Shown here one piece after another: positions 1 to 4,258 of a stretch of DNA of 5,342 nt (position 1 is the first letter of the stretch; every line of letters starts with the position of its first letter). The DNA comes from Coriobacteriales bacterium (GTDB taxonomy: Bacteria > Actinomycetota > Coriobacteriia > Coriobacteriales > UBA8131), in contig JAISMZ010000052.1 of the NCBI GenBank assembly GCA_031276475.1, forward strand, positions 1 to 5,342. Reading direction: 5' to 3'. Both the position numbers and the translations under genes were made by a program. The notes beneath the pieces are model-generated. The model searched no databases. It was not told the origin of the DNA and was given only the letters and a program-made list of their open reading frames with translations.

Positions 1-805
1 TCAAAGCTGCGTCAGTACCTGGCTTGATTGGAACATACTGGTCAGTTTTTGATGCAGTTGGAGAATAGCTTGGGTCTACGGTAATGAGATTTGCGCCAGC
101 ATCTCTGGCGTCAAAAAGCATGTATGACCAGACGATGCCACTCTCAGCCATATTAATACCCAGATTGATAATTGTTTTTGCCTTTGCGAATTCCGAACGA
201 CTTGTTAGAGGCAGATAGGTACCTGGTCCGAAGGCAGGTACAATCCCGTTTGCCTGTCCGCGATCTAACCCCCAGCGCCCACCGGTCTCGGCGTGTATCA
301 GGGACGGAAAAAACTCATACCAAGACAGGGACGCACTGGCCTCTGTAGACTTTCTCACAAAAACAGAGCCGTCTCCGTACTTTTTTTGAGTCTCTTTCAG
401 AGCGGTGGCGATGGATTCCAAAGCCTCGTCCCAGGAAATTGCGACGAATTCGCCAGCACCGCGTTCGCCCACGCGCTTAAGCGGAGTTTGTATCCGATCT
501 GCGCTATAAACGTGTTGAATCTCTGCGATGCCTCTGAGGCAAATTTTCTGGTCTTCCACGGCTAAAGCGTCATTGGGCTCCACTAAAACTATGCGGTCGT
601 TGCGAACGGTGCATTTCAGACAGCAGGCACCCAGGCAGTGAAACTGATGCCGCAGGTACGCCACCCGCTCGCCATCACCTTCCTCCGCACCAGCCTCCTC
701 CACCCACTGGTCAAACGAAAGCATCCCTGCCGCGGCCGCTCCCGCGAGGCCGACTCCGGCGGCACCGGCCTTGACAAACTGCCGCCGCGATACGTCGATA
801 GTCAT
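1..805 (-). CDS. Tat-exported molybdopterin (bis-MGD) oxidoreductase, catalytic subunit, N-terminal part
   Basis: This is an uninterrupted frame of 268 codons that starts at ATG 805 (GGAGG five to six bases upstream) and runs off the left edge. Residues 6-12 (SRRQFVK) are a twin-arginine motif, followed by an Ala/Gly-rich hydrophobic stretch to about residue 30, so the protein should be exported folded. A [4Fe-4S] site follows as H53-x3-C57-x3-C61-x27-C89, with CLRG at 89-92. The typical stretches RIQTPLKRVG (104-113) and ISWDEAL (123-129) also occur. This is the DMSO reductase superfamily fold. A first ligand that is His rather than Cys, and an Asp (D181, in GLDRGQ) roughly where DmsA has its Mo-binding Ser, recall the NarG-like type II branch; this alignment was made by eye. 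The substrate cannot be named. Extra cysteines C62 and C65 are unusual. Such subunits usually work with an FeS protein and a membrane anchor. Family assignment is very secure, subfamily is not. Confidence 0.93.
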   Translation of the reverse strand, partial: MTIDVSRRQFVKAGAAGVGLAGAAAAGMLSFDQWVEEAGAEEGDGERVAYLRHQFHCLGACCLKCTVRNDRIVLVEPNDALAVEDQKICLRGIAEIQHVYSADRIQTPLKRVGERGAGEFVAISWDEALESIATALKETQKKYGDGSVFVRKSTEASASLSWYEFFPSLIHAETGGRWGLDRGQANGIVPAFGPGTYLPLTSRSEFAKAKTIINLGINMAESGIVWSYMLFDARDAGANLITVDPSYSPTASKTDQYVPIKPGTDAAL

Positions 806-840
806 AGAACCCTCCTTGCTTCTTGAACGCCATTGATGAC

Positions 841-869
841 ATTCTACCAAATTGTCCTATGACAATCAA
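841..869 (-). promoter_or_regulatory. sigma70-like promoter of the molybdoenzyme gene
   Basis: Read leftward, TTGATT (869-864) and TAGAAT (846-841) are separated by exactly 17 bases. The -10 box matches the consensus in five of six positions and the -35 box in four of six. The 5' leader to ATG 805 would be about 30 bases and contains the AAGGAGGG ribosome-binding site. The spacer holds most of a perfect palindrome, so a bound protein would block RNA polymerase here. Confidence 0.6.
851..866. promoter_or_regulatory. Perfect palindrome ATTGTC-N4-GACAAT, probable operator
   Basis: The two six-base arms (851-856 and 861-866) are exact reverse complements around CTAT. The site lies in the spacer of the molybdoenzyme promoter and touches its -35 box, a position typical of repressor binding. 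The arm length and four-base gap resemble CRP/FNR-family sites (FNR: TTGAT-N4-ATCAA), but the arm sequence differs, so the regulator is unknown. The right part is repeated at 876-888. Confidence 0.55.
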
Positions 870-888
870 GAGGTATCCTATGACAATC
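855..888. repeat. Two direct copies of TCCTATGACAATC, 21 bp apart
   Basis: Identical 13-mers lie at 855-867 and 876-888. The 21-bp period is two helical turns, which would place two protein molecules on the same face of the DNA. The first copy includes the right arm of the 851-866 palindrome; the second has a poor left arm. An 11-base version recurs in front of the NrfD-like gene (5277-5287). A shorter TATCCTAT is also found at 901-908. Confidence 0.6.
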
Positions 889-901
889 TGTGAATTGGGC
901 T

Positions 902-917
902 ATCCTATCTTTAGGAT
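902..917. repeat. Inverted repeat ATCCTA-N4-TAGGAT
   Basis: This is a perfect 6+4+6 palindrome just past the stop codon of the truncated toxin and about 33 bp upstream of the molybdoenzyme -35 box. It could be a weak, AT-rich hairpin ending the TA transcript; it has no U-tract. It could equally be a further operator, because it shares TATCCTAT with the direct repeats next door. Confidence 0.35.
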
Positions 918-923
918 GATGAT

Positions 924-986
924 TCAGAGAATCGACTCAATGTATTCCTTTGCCGCATCATCAAGGATGTCAATCCCTGACGTCAC
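924..986 (-). pseudogene. Truncated ParE/RelE-type toxin, N-terminal fragment
   Basis: A 20-codon frame begins at GTG 986, overlapping the stop codon of the antitoxin gene by four bases (GTGA), the usual arrangement for translationally coupled TA genes. Its peptide ends in IDILDDAAKEYIESIL. This resembles the first strand and helix of ParE/RelE toxins, which typically read like VEILPEAAEDIERIYEYI. It then meets a TGA, and nothing of the remaining roughly 70-80 residues of a normal toxin is present before the molybdoenzyme promoter. The toxin is therefore dead, and the 3' part was deleted. The fragment is short, so the family call rests on position plus resemblance. Confidence 0.5.
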
Positions 987-1261
987 GATACAAGCTCTCT
1001 GGCTGTAGTGCGGTAGTATTCTGCAAGGCTCGCCCGGGCATCTGCCTTCACCTTACTCCATGGCGAAGATCCCATCTCACCCCTGTCAAACGCTTCACAG
1101 CGCCGCTCGCATTCCTGGAGCCGCTGTTTATCATCCTCCATGCCTGCAAACTCCTCGTGAGCAATGTCGTCCTCTACGAGTCCGGCTAAAAAGTGATAAA
1201 CAACCAAGCGTTGATCACTGTCAAACTTTACCAGCTCTTGTTGCATTTCTTCTACTGTCAT
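983..1261 (-). CDS. Addiction-module antitoxin (TIGR02574/PF09720 type), now without intact toxin
   Basis: This 92-residue acidic protein starts at ATG 1261; an in-frame GTG two codons earlier at 1267 is less likely. AGGTGA lies a few bases upstream. The N-terminus MTVEEMQQELVKFDSDQRL (1-19) matches the opening helix of this antitoxin family. Residues 50-76, with a Glu/Arg-rich helix, FDRGE and PW at 67-68 followed by SKVKADAR, match its signature C-terminus (RR...GKV..PW..V...LR). The family binds and neutralises ParE/RelE toxins. At 92 residues it is slightly longer than the usual 70-80. Immediately upstream, with a gap of two bases, is the end of a broken KDYQDLV-type ORF, and downstream is a toxin stub. 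If expressed it has no local partner, so it may be a relic or may guard against a toxin elsewhere. Confidence 0.7.
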   Translation of the reverse strand: MTVEEMQQELVKFDSDQRLVVYHFLAGLVEDDIAHEEFAGMEDDKQRLQECERRCEAFDRGEMGSSPWSKVKADARASLAEYYRTTARELVS

Positions 1262-1263
1262 AA

Positions 1264-1434
1264 TCACATCACCTGTTTCTTGAGTAGTGCAGCCAGCCGG
1301 TTAATCGCATGATGACTGATGCGACTATTTTATCACGCTGGTTGCCCCGCCGCTGTCCGTATAAAACCGACGAGATCCTGATAATCCTTGCCATTTCTCT
1401 GTCCATTGTGAGCAATCAGCAAACGTGTTATCAT
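1264..1434 (-). pseudogene. Broken KDYQDLV-type small ORF (copy B)
   Basis: From ATG 1434 the frame reads 33 codons ending GKDYQDLVGFIRTAAGQPA, then meets two stops in a row (TGATAA, 1335-1330). It continues in the same frame as ISHHAINRLAALLKKQVM to a TGA at 1266-1264, two bases before the antitoxin ATG. The core matches the ORF at 2046-2201 (KDYQDLVDFVRA), with most codon differences at third positions, so both descend from a translated gene. The tail resembles an alternate-frame tail of the other copy. The 5' end overlaps the promoter of the oppositely oriented GNAT module, which probably replaced whatever lay upstream. I recognise no known family; small size and TA neighbours hint at a TA component. 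Confidence 0.45.
1406..1434 (+). promoter_or_regulatory. Promoter of the GNAT-type TA module
   Basis: TTGTGA (1406-1411) and TATCAT (1429-1434) are 17 bases apart. The -10 region overlaps a direct repeat TGTTAT (1426-1431 and 1434-1439), a plausible autoregulatory site for the antitoxin. The transcript would begin about 30 bases before the GTG start at 1471. Confidence 0.45.
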
Positions 1435-1470
1435 GTTATGCGAACAAAACTAGGAGGAAGGAGGTCGCCC

Positions 1471-1656
1471 GTGGCAACTGAAAGCATTGGCAAAACGATT
1501 CATCTAACAAATGAGCAGGCAGATCAACTGGCCTCTGAGATAGCTCGCGTGGATTCAGAACCACCCAGACAACGTACAACAAAGATTAAGTGGGGCGATC
1601 CCAAAAACTTCATGAGGGCTTTGGAGCGGGAATATCTTGGCAGCTCAAAATCTTGA
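1471..1656 (+). CDS. Small antitoxin-like protein upstream of GNAT gene
   Basis: This predicts a 61-residue protein from GTG 1471. The start is fixed by two consecutive AGGAGG sequences (1452-1457 and 1459-1464), the second with a six-base spacer. A longer frame reaching back to 1309 is mostly antisense to the broken copy B and lacks such a site. Residues 10-26 form a likely helix (IHLTNEQADQLASEIAR). The C-terminus is WGDPKNFMRALEREYLG, a W-G-D-P plus aromatic pattern suited to wrapping a toxin. The gene ends inside the start of the acetyltransferase reading frame, a 20-base overlap that implies coupled translation. By context it is the antitoxin of a GNAT toxin pair, but it is not the DUF1778/RHH type usually paired with TacT, and I see no clear DNA-binding motif. 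Function is inferred mainly from position. Confidence 0.55.
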   Translation: MATESIGKTIHLTNEQADQLASEIARVDSEPPRQRTTKIKWGDPKNFMRALEREYLGSSKS

Positions 1657-2001
1657 TCTGCTCCCACTGCGCGACCTGATTGCCGGATCTTATTCACAAG
1701 AAATCCTAATGAAGAAGCTCGGAGAGTTTACCTGTGCGTTTGATGCAGATGTTGAAGGCTTTATCAGGAACAAGGCAGTCAACTATGAAAAGGCCGGCTA
1801 CAGCCGCACTTTCATCTATCAATCTCACGACGAAACTCACGGCAGCACAATGGACAGTTTCTTGGTGGCAAAGTGATTTATCTGGATTGCAAGGAGCCTT
1901 TGGTCAGCTTCTACGAAAGCAATGGGTACGTTCTGATAAAAGGCGAGCCGTTCGCGCGCGGTCTCTATAAGATGTTCAAGGTCTTACCTAAGCTGACGTA
2001 A
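1637..2001 (+). pseudogene. GNAT acetyltransferase, centre deleted and frameshifted
   Basis: The start is probably TTG 1637, with GGAGCGG at 1623-1629, overlapping the preceding gene. The first frame (stop 1876) encodes an N-terminus typical of small GNAT proteins, with FTCAFDADVEGFIRNKAVNYEKAG followed by SRTFIYQSHDE (shown in two pieces: F-T-C...D-V-E-x-F and K-A...Y-E-K). From about 1852 another frame, to TAA 1999-2001, encodes a typical GNAT C-terminus: GGKVIYLDCKEPLVSFYE, then SNGYVLI and a basic end. In intact relatives these pieces are joined by a middle region with the acetyl-CoA-binding loop (Q/R-x-x-G-x-G/A) and central strands, roughly 60-80 residues, which is absent. So an internal deletion joined the ends out of frame, and no catalytic activity is expected. 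Related GNAT toxins acetylate aminoacyl-tRNA. Confidence 0.7.
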
Positions 2002-2045
2002 CAACAGCGACCTGCGCTGACAAACCGCGCCATGCAGATTTTGCG

Positions 2046-2201
2046 TCATCTGATAGGCGGCGACCAATCCGCCGGAGCCGCCGCCTCTACTGTTGCCCGC
2101 ACAAAATCGACGAGGTCCTGGTAGTCCTTCTCCCCGGAAGCAACGCCGAGAATAATCGCCTGCAAGTCATTGTGACGCGGCTTGAAGCGATGGCCGTTCA
2201 T
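2046..2201 (-). CDS. Small KDYQDLV-type ORF downstream of Phd antitoxin (copy A), function unknown
   Basis: This is a 51-residue frame starting at ATG 2201, overlapping the Phd-type antitoxin stop by ATGA, so it occupies the slot where a toxin gene normally lies. The peptide begins MNGHRFKPRHNDLQAIILG, carries KDYQDLVDFVRATVE (25-39) and ends in an Ala/Pro-rich stretch. It is not recognisably Doc, YoeB, RelE or PIN. A second copy is at 1264-1434. After the stop, an alternate frame running to TAA 1986-1984 encodes LHGAVCQRRSLLLRQLR, which resembles the tail of copy B (HHAINRLAALLKKQ). The gene may therefore once have been about 70 codons long and suffered a one-base deletion near 2050. The extended tail would overlap the convergent GNAT relic. 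Coding status is supported by the synonymous divergence between copies; function is open. Confidence 0.5.
   Translation of the reverse strand: MNGHRFKPRHNDLQAIILGVASGEKDYQDLVDFVRATVEAAAPADWSPPIR
2055..2086. repeat. GC-rich inverted repeat inside copy A
   Basis: AGGCGGCG (2055-2062) and CGCCGCCT (2079-2086) pair perfectly around a 16-base loop. No T-tract follows on either strand, so this is not a convincing terminator, although it lies between the two convergent modules and could slow polymerase. Confidence 0.3.
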
Positions 2202-2476
2202 TTTGCCAACACCTCAAATACGTCGCGGTATTCGTCGGTAAAGCCATCAGCCCAGGCTAACAATTCCTGTTCTTCAGCAGTCAGTGGTAAGTCGGCAGGG
2301 CGACCTGCCTGCGTCGCATTGTCTGAGCTGAGCGGCTGCTGGGTAACCGGGCTAATCACCAGCCACGGCTTGCTGTTCTTAAACACCGTCGCCGGTTTGC
2401 CGGTTCGGACGATTTCTTCTCCCAATTTGGAGAAGTTCGCGCGTGCCTCCGATGCGCTTACGGTTAATGGAGCCAT
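2198..2476 (-). CDS. Phd/YefM-family antitoxin
   Basis: This 92-residue protein starts at ATG 2476, with GAGGA four bases upstream. Residues 5-43 carry the family hallmark: VSASEARANFSKL, then EEIVRTGKPATVF and KNSKPWLVISPV. This is the N-terminal DNA-binding and dimerising fold of Phd/YefM antitoxins, which repress their own operon. The C-terminal half (about 60-92, PLTAEEQELLAWADGFTDEYRDVFEVL) is acidic and helical and should be the toxin-neutralising part. The gene stop overlaps the next ORF by ATGA, as in a TA operon, but that ORF is not a recognised Doc or YoeB toxin. It has its own promoter, so it probably forms an independent unit. Family call is secure. Confidence 0.85.
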   Translation of the reverse strand: MAPLTVSASEARANFSKLGEEIVRTGKPATVFKNSKPWLVISPVTQQPLSSDNATQAGRPADLPLTAEEQELLAWADGFTDEYRDVFEVLAK

Positions 2477-2521
2477 GATATCCTCGCAATCATTGCTTTT
2501 GACTCGATACGGTAAGCATTA

Positions 2522-2550
2522 ATTGTAGCATGAATTTCAGCGTAAATAAA
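2522..2550 (-). promoter_or_regulatory. Promoter of the Phd antitoxin operon
   Basis: Leftward, TACAAT (2527-2522, five of six matches) is preceded at 17 bases by TTTATT (2550-2545), a weak -35. The leader to ATG 2476 is about 40 bases. The rest of the 186-base gap up to 2662 is AT-richer than the slipin gene; I see no gene in it and no strong terminator for the slipin transcript. Confidence 0.45.
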
Positions 2551-2662
2551 GTACGTTTTCTTCTTTTGCTACCGAGTATTAGCGATTGTTAACAGATCGC
2601 CAAGGATAATCTCATCACATACGGTATGACCCCGCAGTTGCTGCTCAGACGGCGACAACCAA

Positions 2663-3640
2663 TCACCGCAGGCCGCCCTTAAGCAAGCCGCCCAGCTCAT
2701 CCGGCGTGATGTCCTTAAAGGCCTCGCTAAAGCTGGAGGGGATGACCACCGTGCCGCCGCTGTCTTTGACGCTTTCGTAGAGCAGGTGCATCATCCGCAG
2801 GCGCAGGGCGTGGTCGTGCGTGGCGTAGGTGTCGCCCATCTCGGCCAGCATCTCGGAGATGTCCTGTTCGGCCTCCATCAGGGTGATCCGCGCCTTCTTG
2901 CGCTGTTCGGCCTGCGCCTCAAGCGACATCACCTCCTGCAGGCCCTGCGGCATCAATATGTCGCGGATCTCCACCGAGAGGACGGTTATCCCCCAGGGTG
3001 CTACTTTTTCCTCCAAAGCCTGTTTAAGCTCGCGGTCCAGCTGATTGCGGCGGATGGCAACCTGGGCCGCGCTGCCCCTGCCGATGGCGTCGCGCAGGGC
3101 CGTCTGGGCCGCAAGGGTGACGGTCTGGGCAAAGTCGCTGACCTCGGTGCAGGCCAGGTGCGCGTCCCATACCAGCCAGTACAGGACGGCGTCCACGTCC
3201 AGTGGCACCAGGTCGGCGGTCAGCGTCTCCTCGGCGCCAAAGGCGGTCGTACGTACGCGCGTATCCACACGCAGGGCGCAGGACTCGATGAGGGGGATGG
3301 TGAAAAACGGCCCCGGCCCGGCGACGCGGCTAAATCGCCCAAGGCGCAAGACGGCAACGCGCTCCCATTGCTGGGCAACGTGCACGCTGGCCAGGCCGAG
3401 CAGCGCCACGATCAGCGCGGTACTCAGCGCCACGACGCTGAGGCTGTGCGTCGTAAGCCAAAAGACAGCCACGACGGCGGCGAACACCGCGATGAACAGC
3501 GCCAGCTGAAACAGCCCGACGCCAACGCGCGAGGCGGTCTCGGCGCTCTGGGGCACGCTCGGCGCGGGCGCGAGCTCGCGGTTGCCACGGTTGTCGCGGT
3601 TGCCGCGGTTGCGACTGTCAGCTTGCTTTCTCCTGCGCAT
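2663..3640 (-). CDS. Stomatin-like SPFH/Band 7 protein (slipin)
   Basis: This is a membrane-anchored SPFH protein of 325 residues from ATG 3640. An in-frame GTG at 3649 overlaps the regulator stop (GTGA), but its AGGAG is only one base away, so ATG is preferred. Order of parts: a basic head with four X-N-R triplets (10-21); two adjacent hydrophobic segments (about 39-63 and 65-87), probably a hairpin; then the SPFH domain from QQWERVAVLRLGRF (about 90), through GPGPFFTIPLIE and VDTRVRTT to SVEIRDILMPQGLQEVMSLE (about 230-250); then a coiled, charged stretch and a short tail. Slipins oligomerise in membrane microdomains and often pair with an NfeD protease partner, which is absent here. It follows a GntR regulator in the same transcript and may respond to membrane or respiratory stress (inference). 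The family is clear; the role is not. Confidence 0.88.
   Translation of the reverse strand: MRRRKQADSRNRGNRDNRGNRELAPAPSVPQSAETASRVGVGLFQLALFIAVFAAVVAVFWLTTHSLSVVALSTALIVALLGLASVHVAQQWERVAVLRLGRFSRVAGPGPFFTIPLIESCALRVDTRVRTTAFGAEETLTADLVPLDVDAVLYWLVWDAHLACTEVSDFAQTVTLAAQTALRDAIGRGSAAQVAIRRNQLDRELKQALEEKVAPWGITVLSVEIRDILMPQGLQEVMSLEAQAEQRKKARITLMEAEQDISEMLAEMGDTYATHDHALRLRMMHLLYESVKDSGGTVVIPSSFSEAFKDITPDELGGLLKGGLR
3578..3613. repeat. Four tandem 9-bp units encoding (X-N-R)4
   Basis: Units GCGGTTGCC, ACGGTTGTC, GCGGTTGCC and GCGGTTGCG follow each other without gaps. On the coding strand they give GNR-DNR-GNR-RNR in reverse order within the slipin head. Length can vary by slippage without breaking the frame. 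Confidence 0.7.
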
Positions 3641-3645
3641 CGTCC

Positions 3646-4221
3646 TCACGCTCCTTTTGCCTGGGCCTGCGGCGCGGCGGGGGCGACACCGGAGGAGGAG
3701 CCGCTGGTCGCGCCGCCCGACGCACTGCCACTGCTCACGCTACCCACCACACCGCTGGTCGCGCCGTCCGCAACGCCGTCGCCCCCAAGCACGCCGCTGG
3801 TCGCGCCGTCCGCAACGCCTTGCTCCCCCCGCCGCGCCTCCAGCTGGCGCAGCTGCCGGGAGAGCAGCTTTTGAATATCCCAGGTCGTCAGCCCAAGGTC
3901 GCGGCAGTTCCCAATGAAGTCGCGCAGCAACCCCTCGGCCTCAAGCACCTGCTCTTCATCGGACGCGTCAGAAGCGCTGACAAAGACGCCGCGCCCGCGC
4001 ACCGAGGTGACAAAACCGTCGTCGATCATGCTCAGGTAAGCCTTGTTCACCGTGTTGTAGTTGATCGAAAGGTCGGCGGCCAGGCCGCGTACCGTGGGCA
4101 GCTGGTCGCCCGGCCGATAATGGCCGCTGTTAATCAGATGCACCAGCCGTTTGCGCAGCTGCACCCACAAAGGCAGGTCGCTTTGCGCGTCAATCTGAAA
4201 GGGAAACGCCGATTCCTTCAC
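3646..4221 (-). CDS. GntR-family (YtrA-type) regulator with low-complexity C-terminal tail
   Basis: This is a 191-residue transcription factor. The start chosen is GTG 4221, with GAGG five bases upstream. TTG 4242 would add seven residues; the open frame to 4338 overlaps the NrfD gene and looks non-coding. Residues 14-81 are a GntR winged helix: SDLPLWVQLRKRLVHLI, SGHYRPGDQLPTVRGLAADL, NYNTVNKAYLSM, and the wing GFVTSVRGRGVFV. A helical effector/dimer segment follows (about 82-129), short as in the YtrA subfamily, which regulates membrane-related operons and binds palindromes. The last roughly 60 residues are Gly/Ala/Ser-rich with three GATSG motifs, atypical of the family and encoded by DNA repeats. 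The stop overlaps or abuts the slipin start, so the two are co-expressed, and autoregulation is likely. Ligand unknown. Confidence 0.88.
   Translation of the reverse strand: MKESAFPFQIDAQSDLPLWVQLRKRLVHLINSGHYRPGDQLPTVRGLAADLSINYNTVNKAYLSMIDDGFVTSVRGRGVFVSASDASDEEQVLEAEGLLRDFIGNCRDLGLTTWDIQKLLSRQLRQLEARRGEQGVADGATSGVLGGDGVADGATSGVVGSVSSGSASGGATSGSSSGVAPAAPQAQAKGA
3701..3819. repeat. In-frame DNA repeats encoding GATSG tail of the regulator
   Basis: CCGCTGGTCGCGCCG occurs at 3701-3715, 3752-3766 and 3794-3808. The last two copies extend to 26 identical bases (3752-3777 and 3794-3819). Spacings of 51 and 42 bp keep the frame, giving GVADGATSGV twice and a shorter GGATSG once. The pattern indicates growth by duplication. 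Confidence 0.8.
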
Positions 4222-4258
4222 CAGTTCCTCACTCTCTGTCAATTCGTTCCAACAACAA

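Noticed and set aside
293..826. Rightward frames at 293-565 and 638-826
   Set aside because: They are antisense to the intact molybdoenzyme frame, which has full family motifs.
855..888. Direct repeats as a CRISPR array or transposon end
   Set aside because: There are only two 13-base copies 21 bp apart, located at a promoter, with no spacers, transposase or target duplication.
1309..1470. Extension of the small GNAT-linked gene back to 1309
   Set aside because: It covers the antisense of copy B and the promoter; the dual AGGAGG fixes the start at 1471.
2055..2086. GC hairpin as an intrinsic terminator
   Set aside because: There is no run of T after the stem on either strand, and it lies inside a probable coding region.
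2786..3874. Long rightward open frame of 362 codons
   Set aside because: It is antisense to the slipin and GntR genes; its peptide is His/Gly/Arg-rich with no family pattern, a by-product of high GC.
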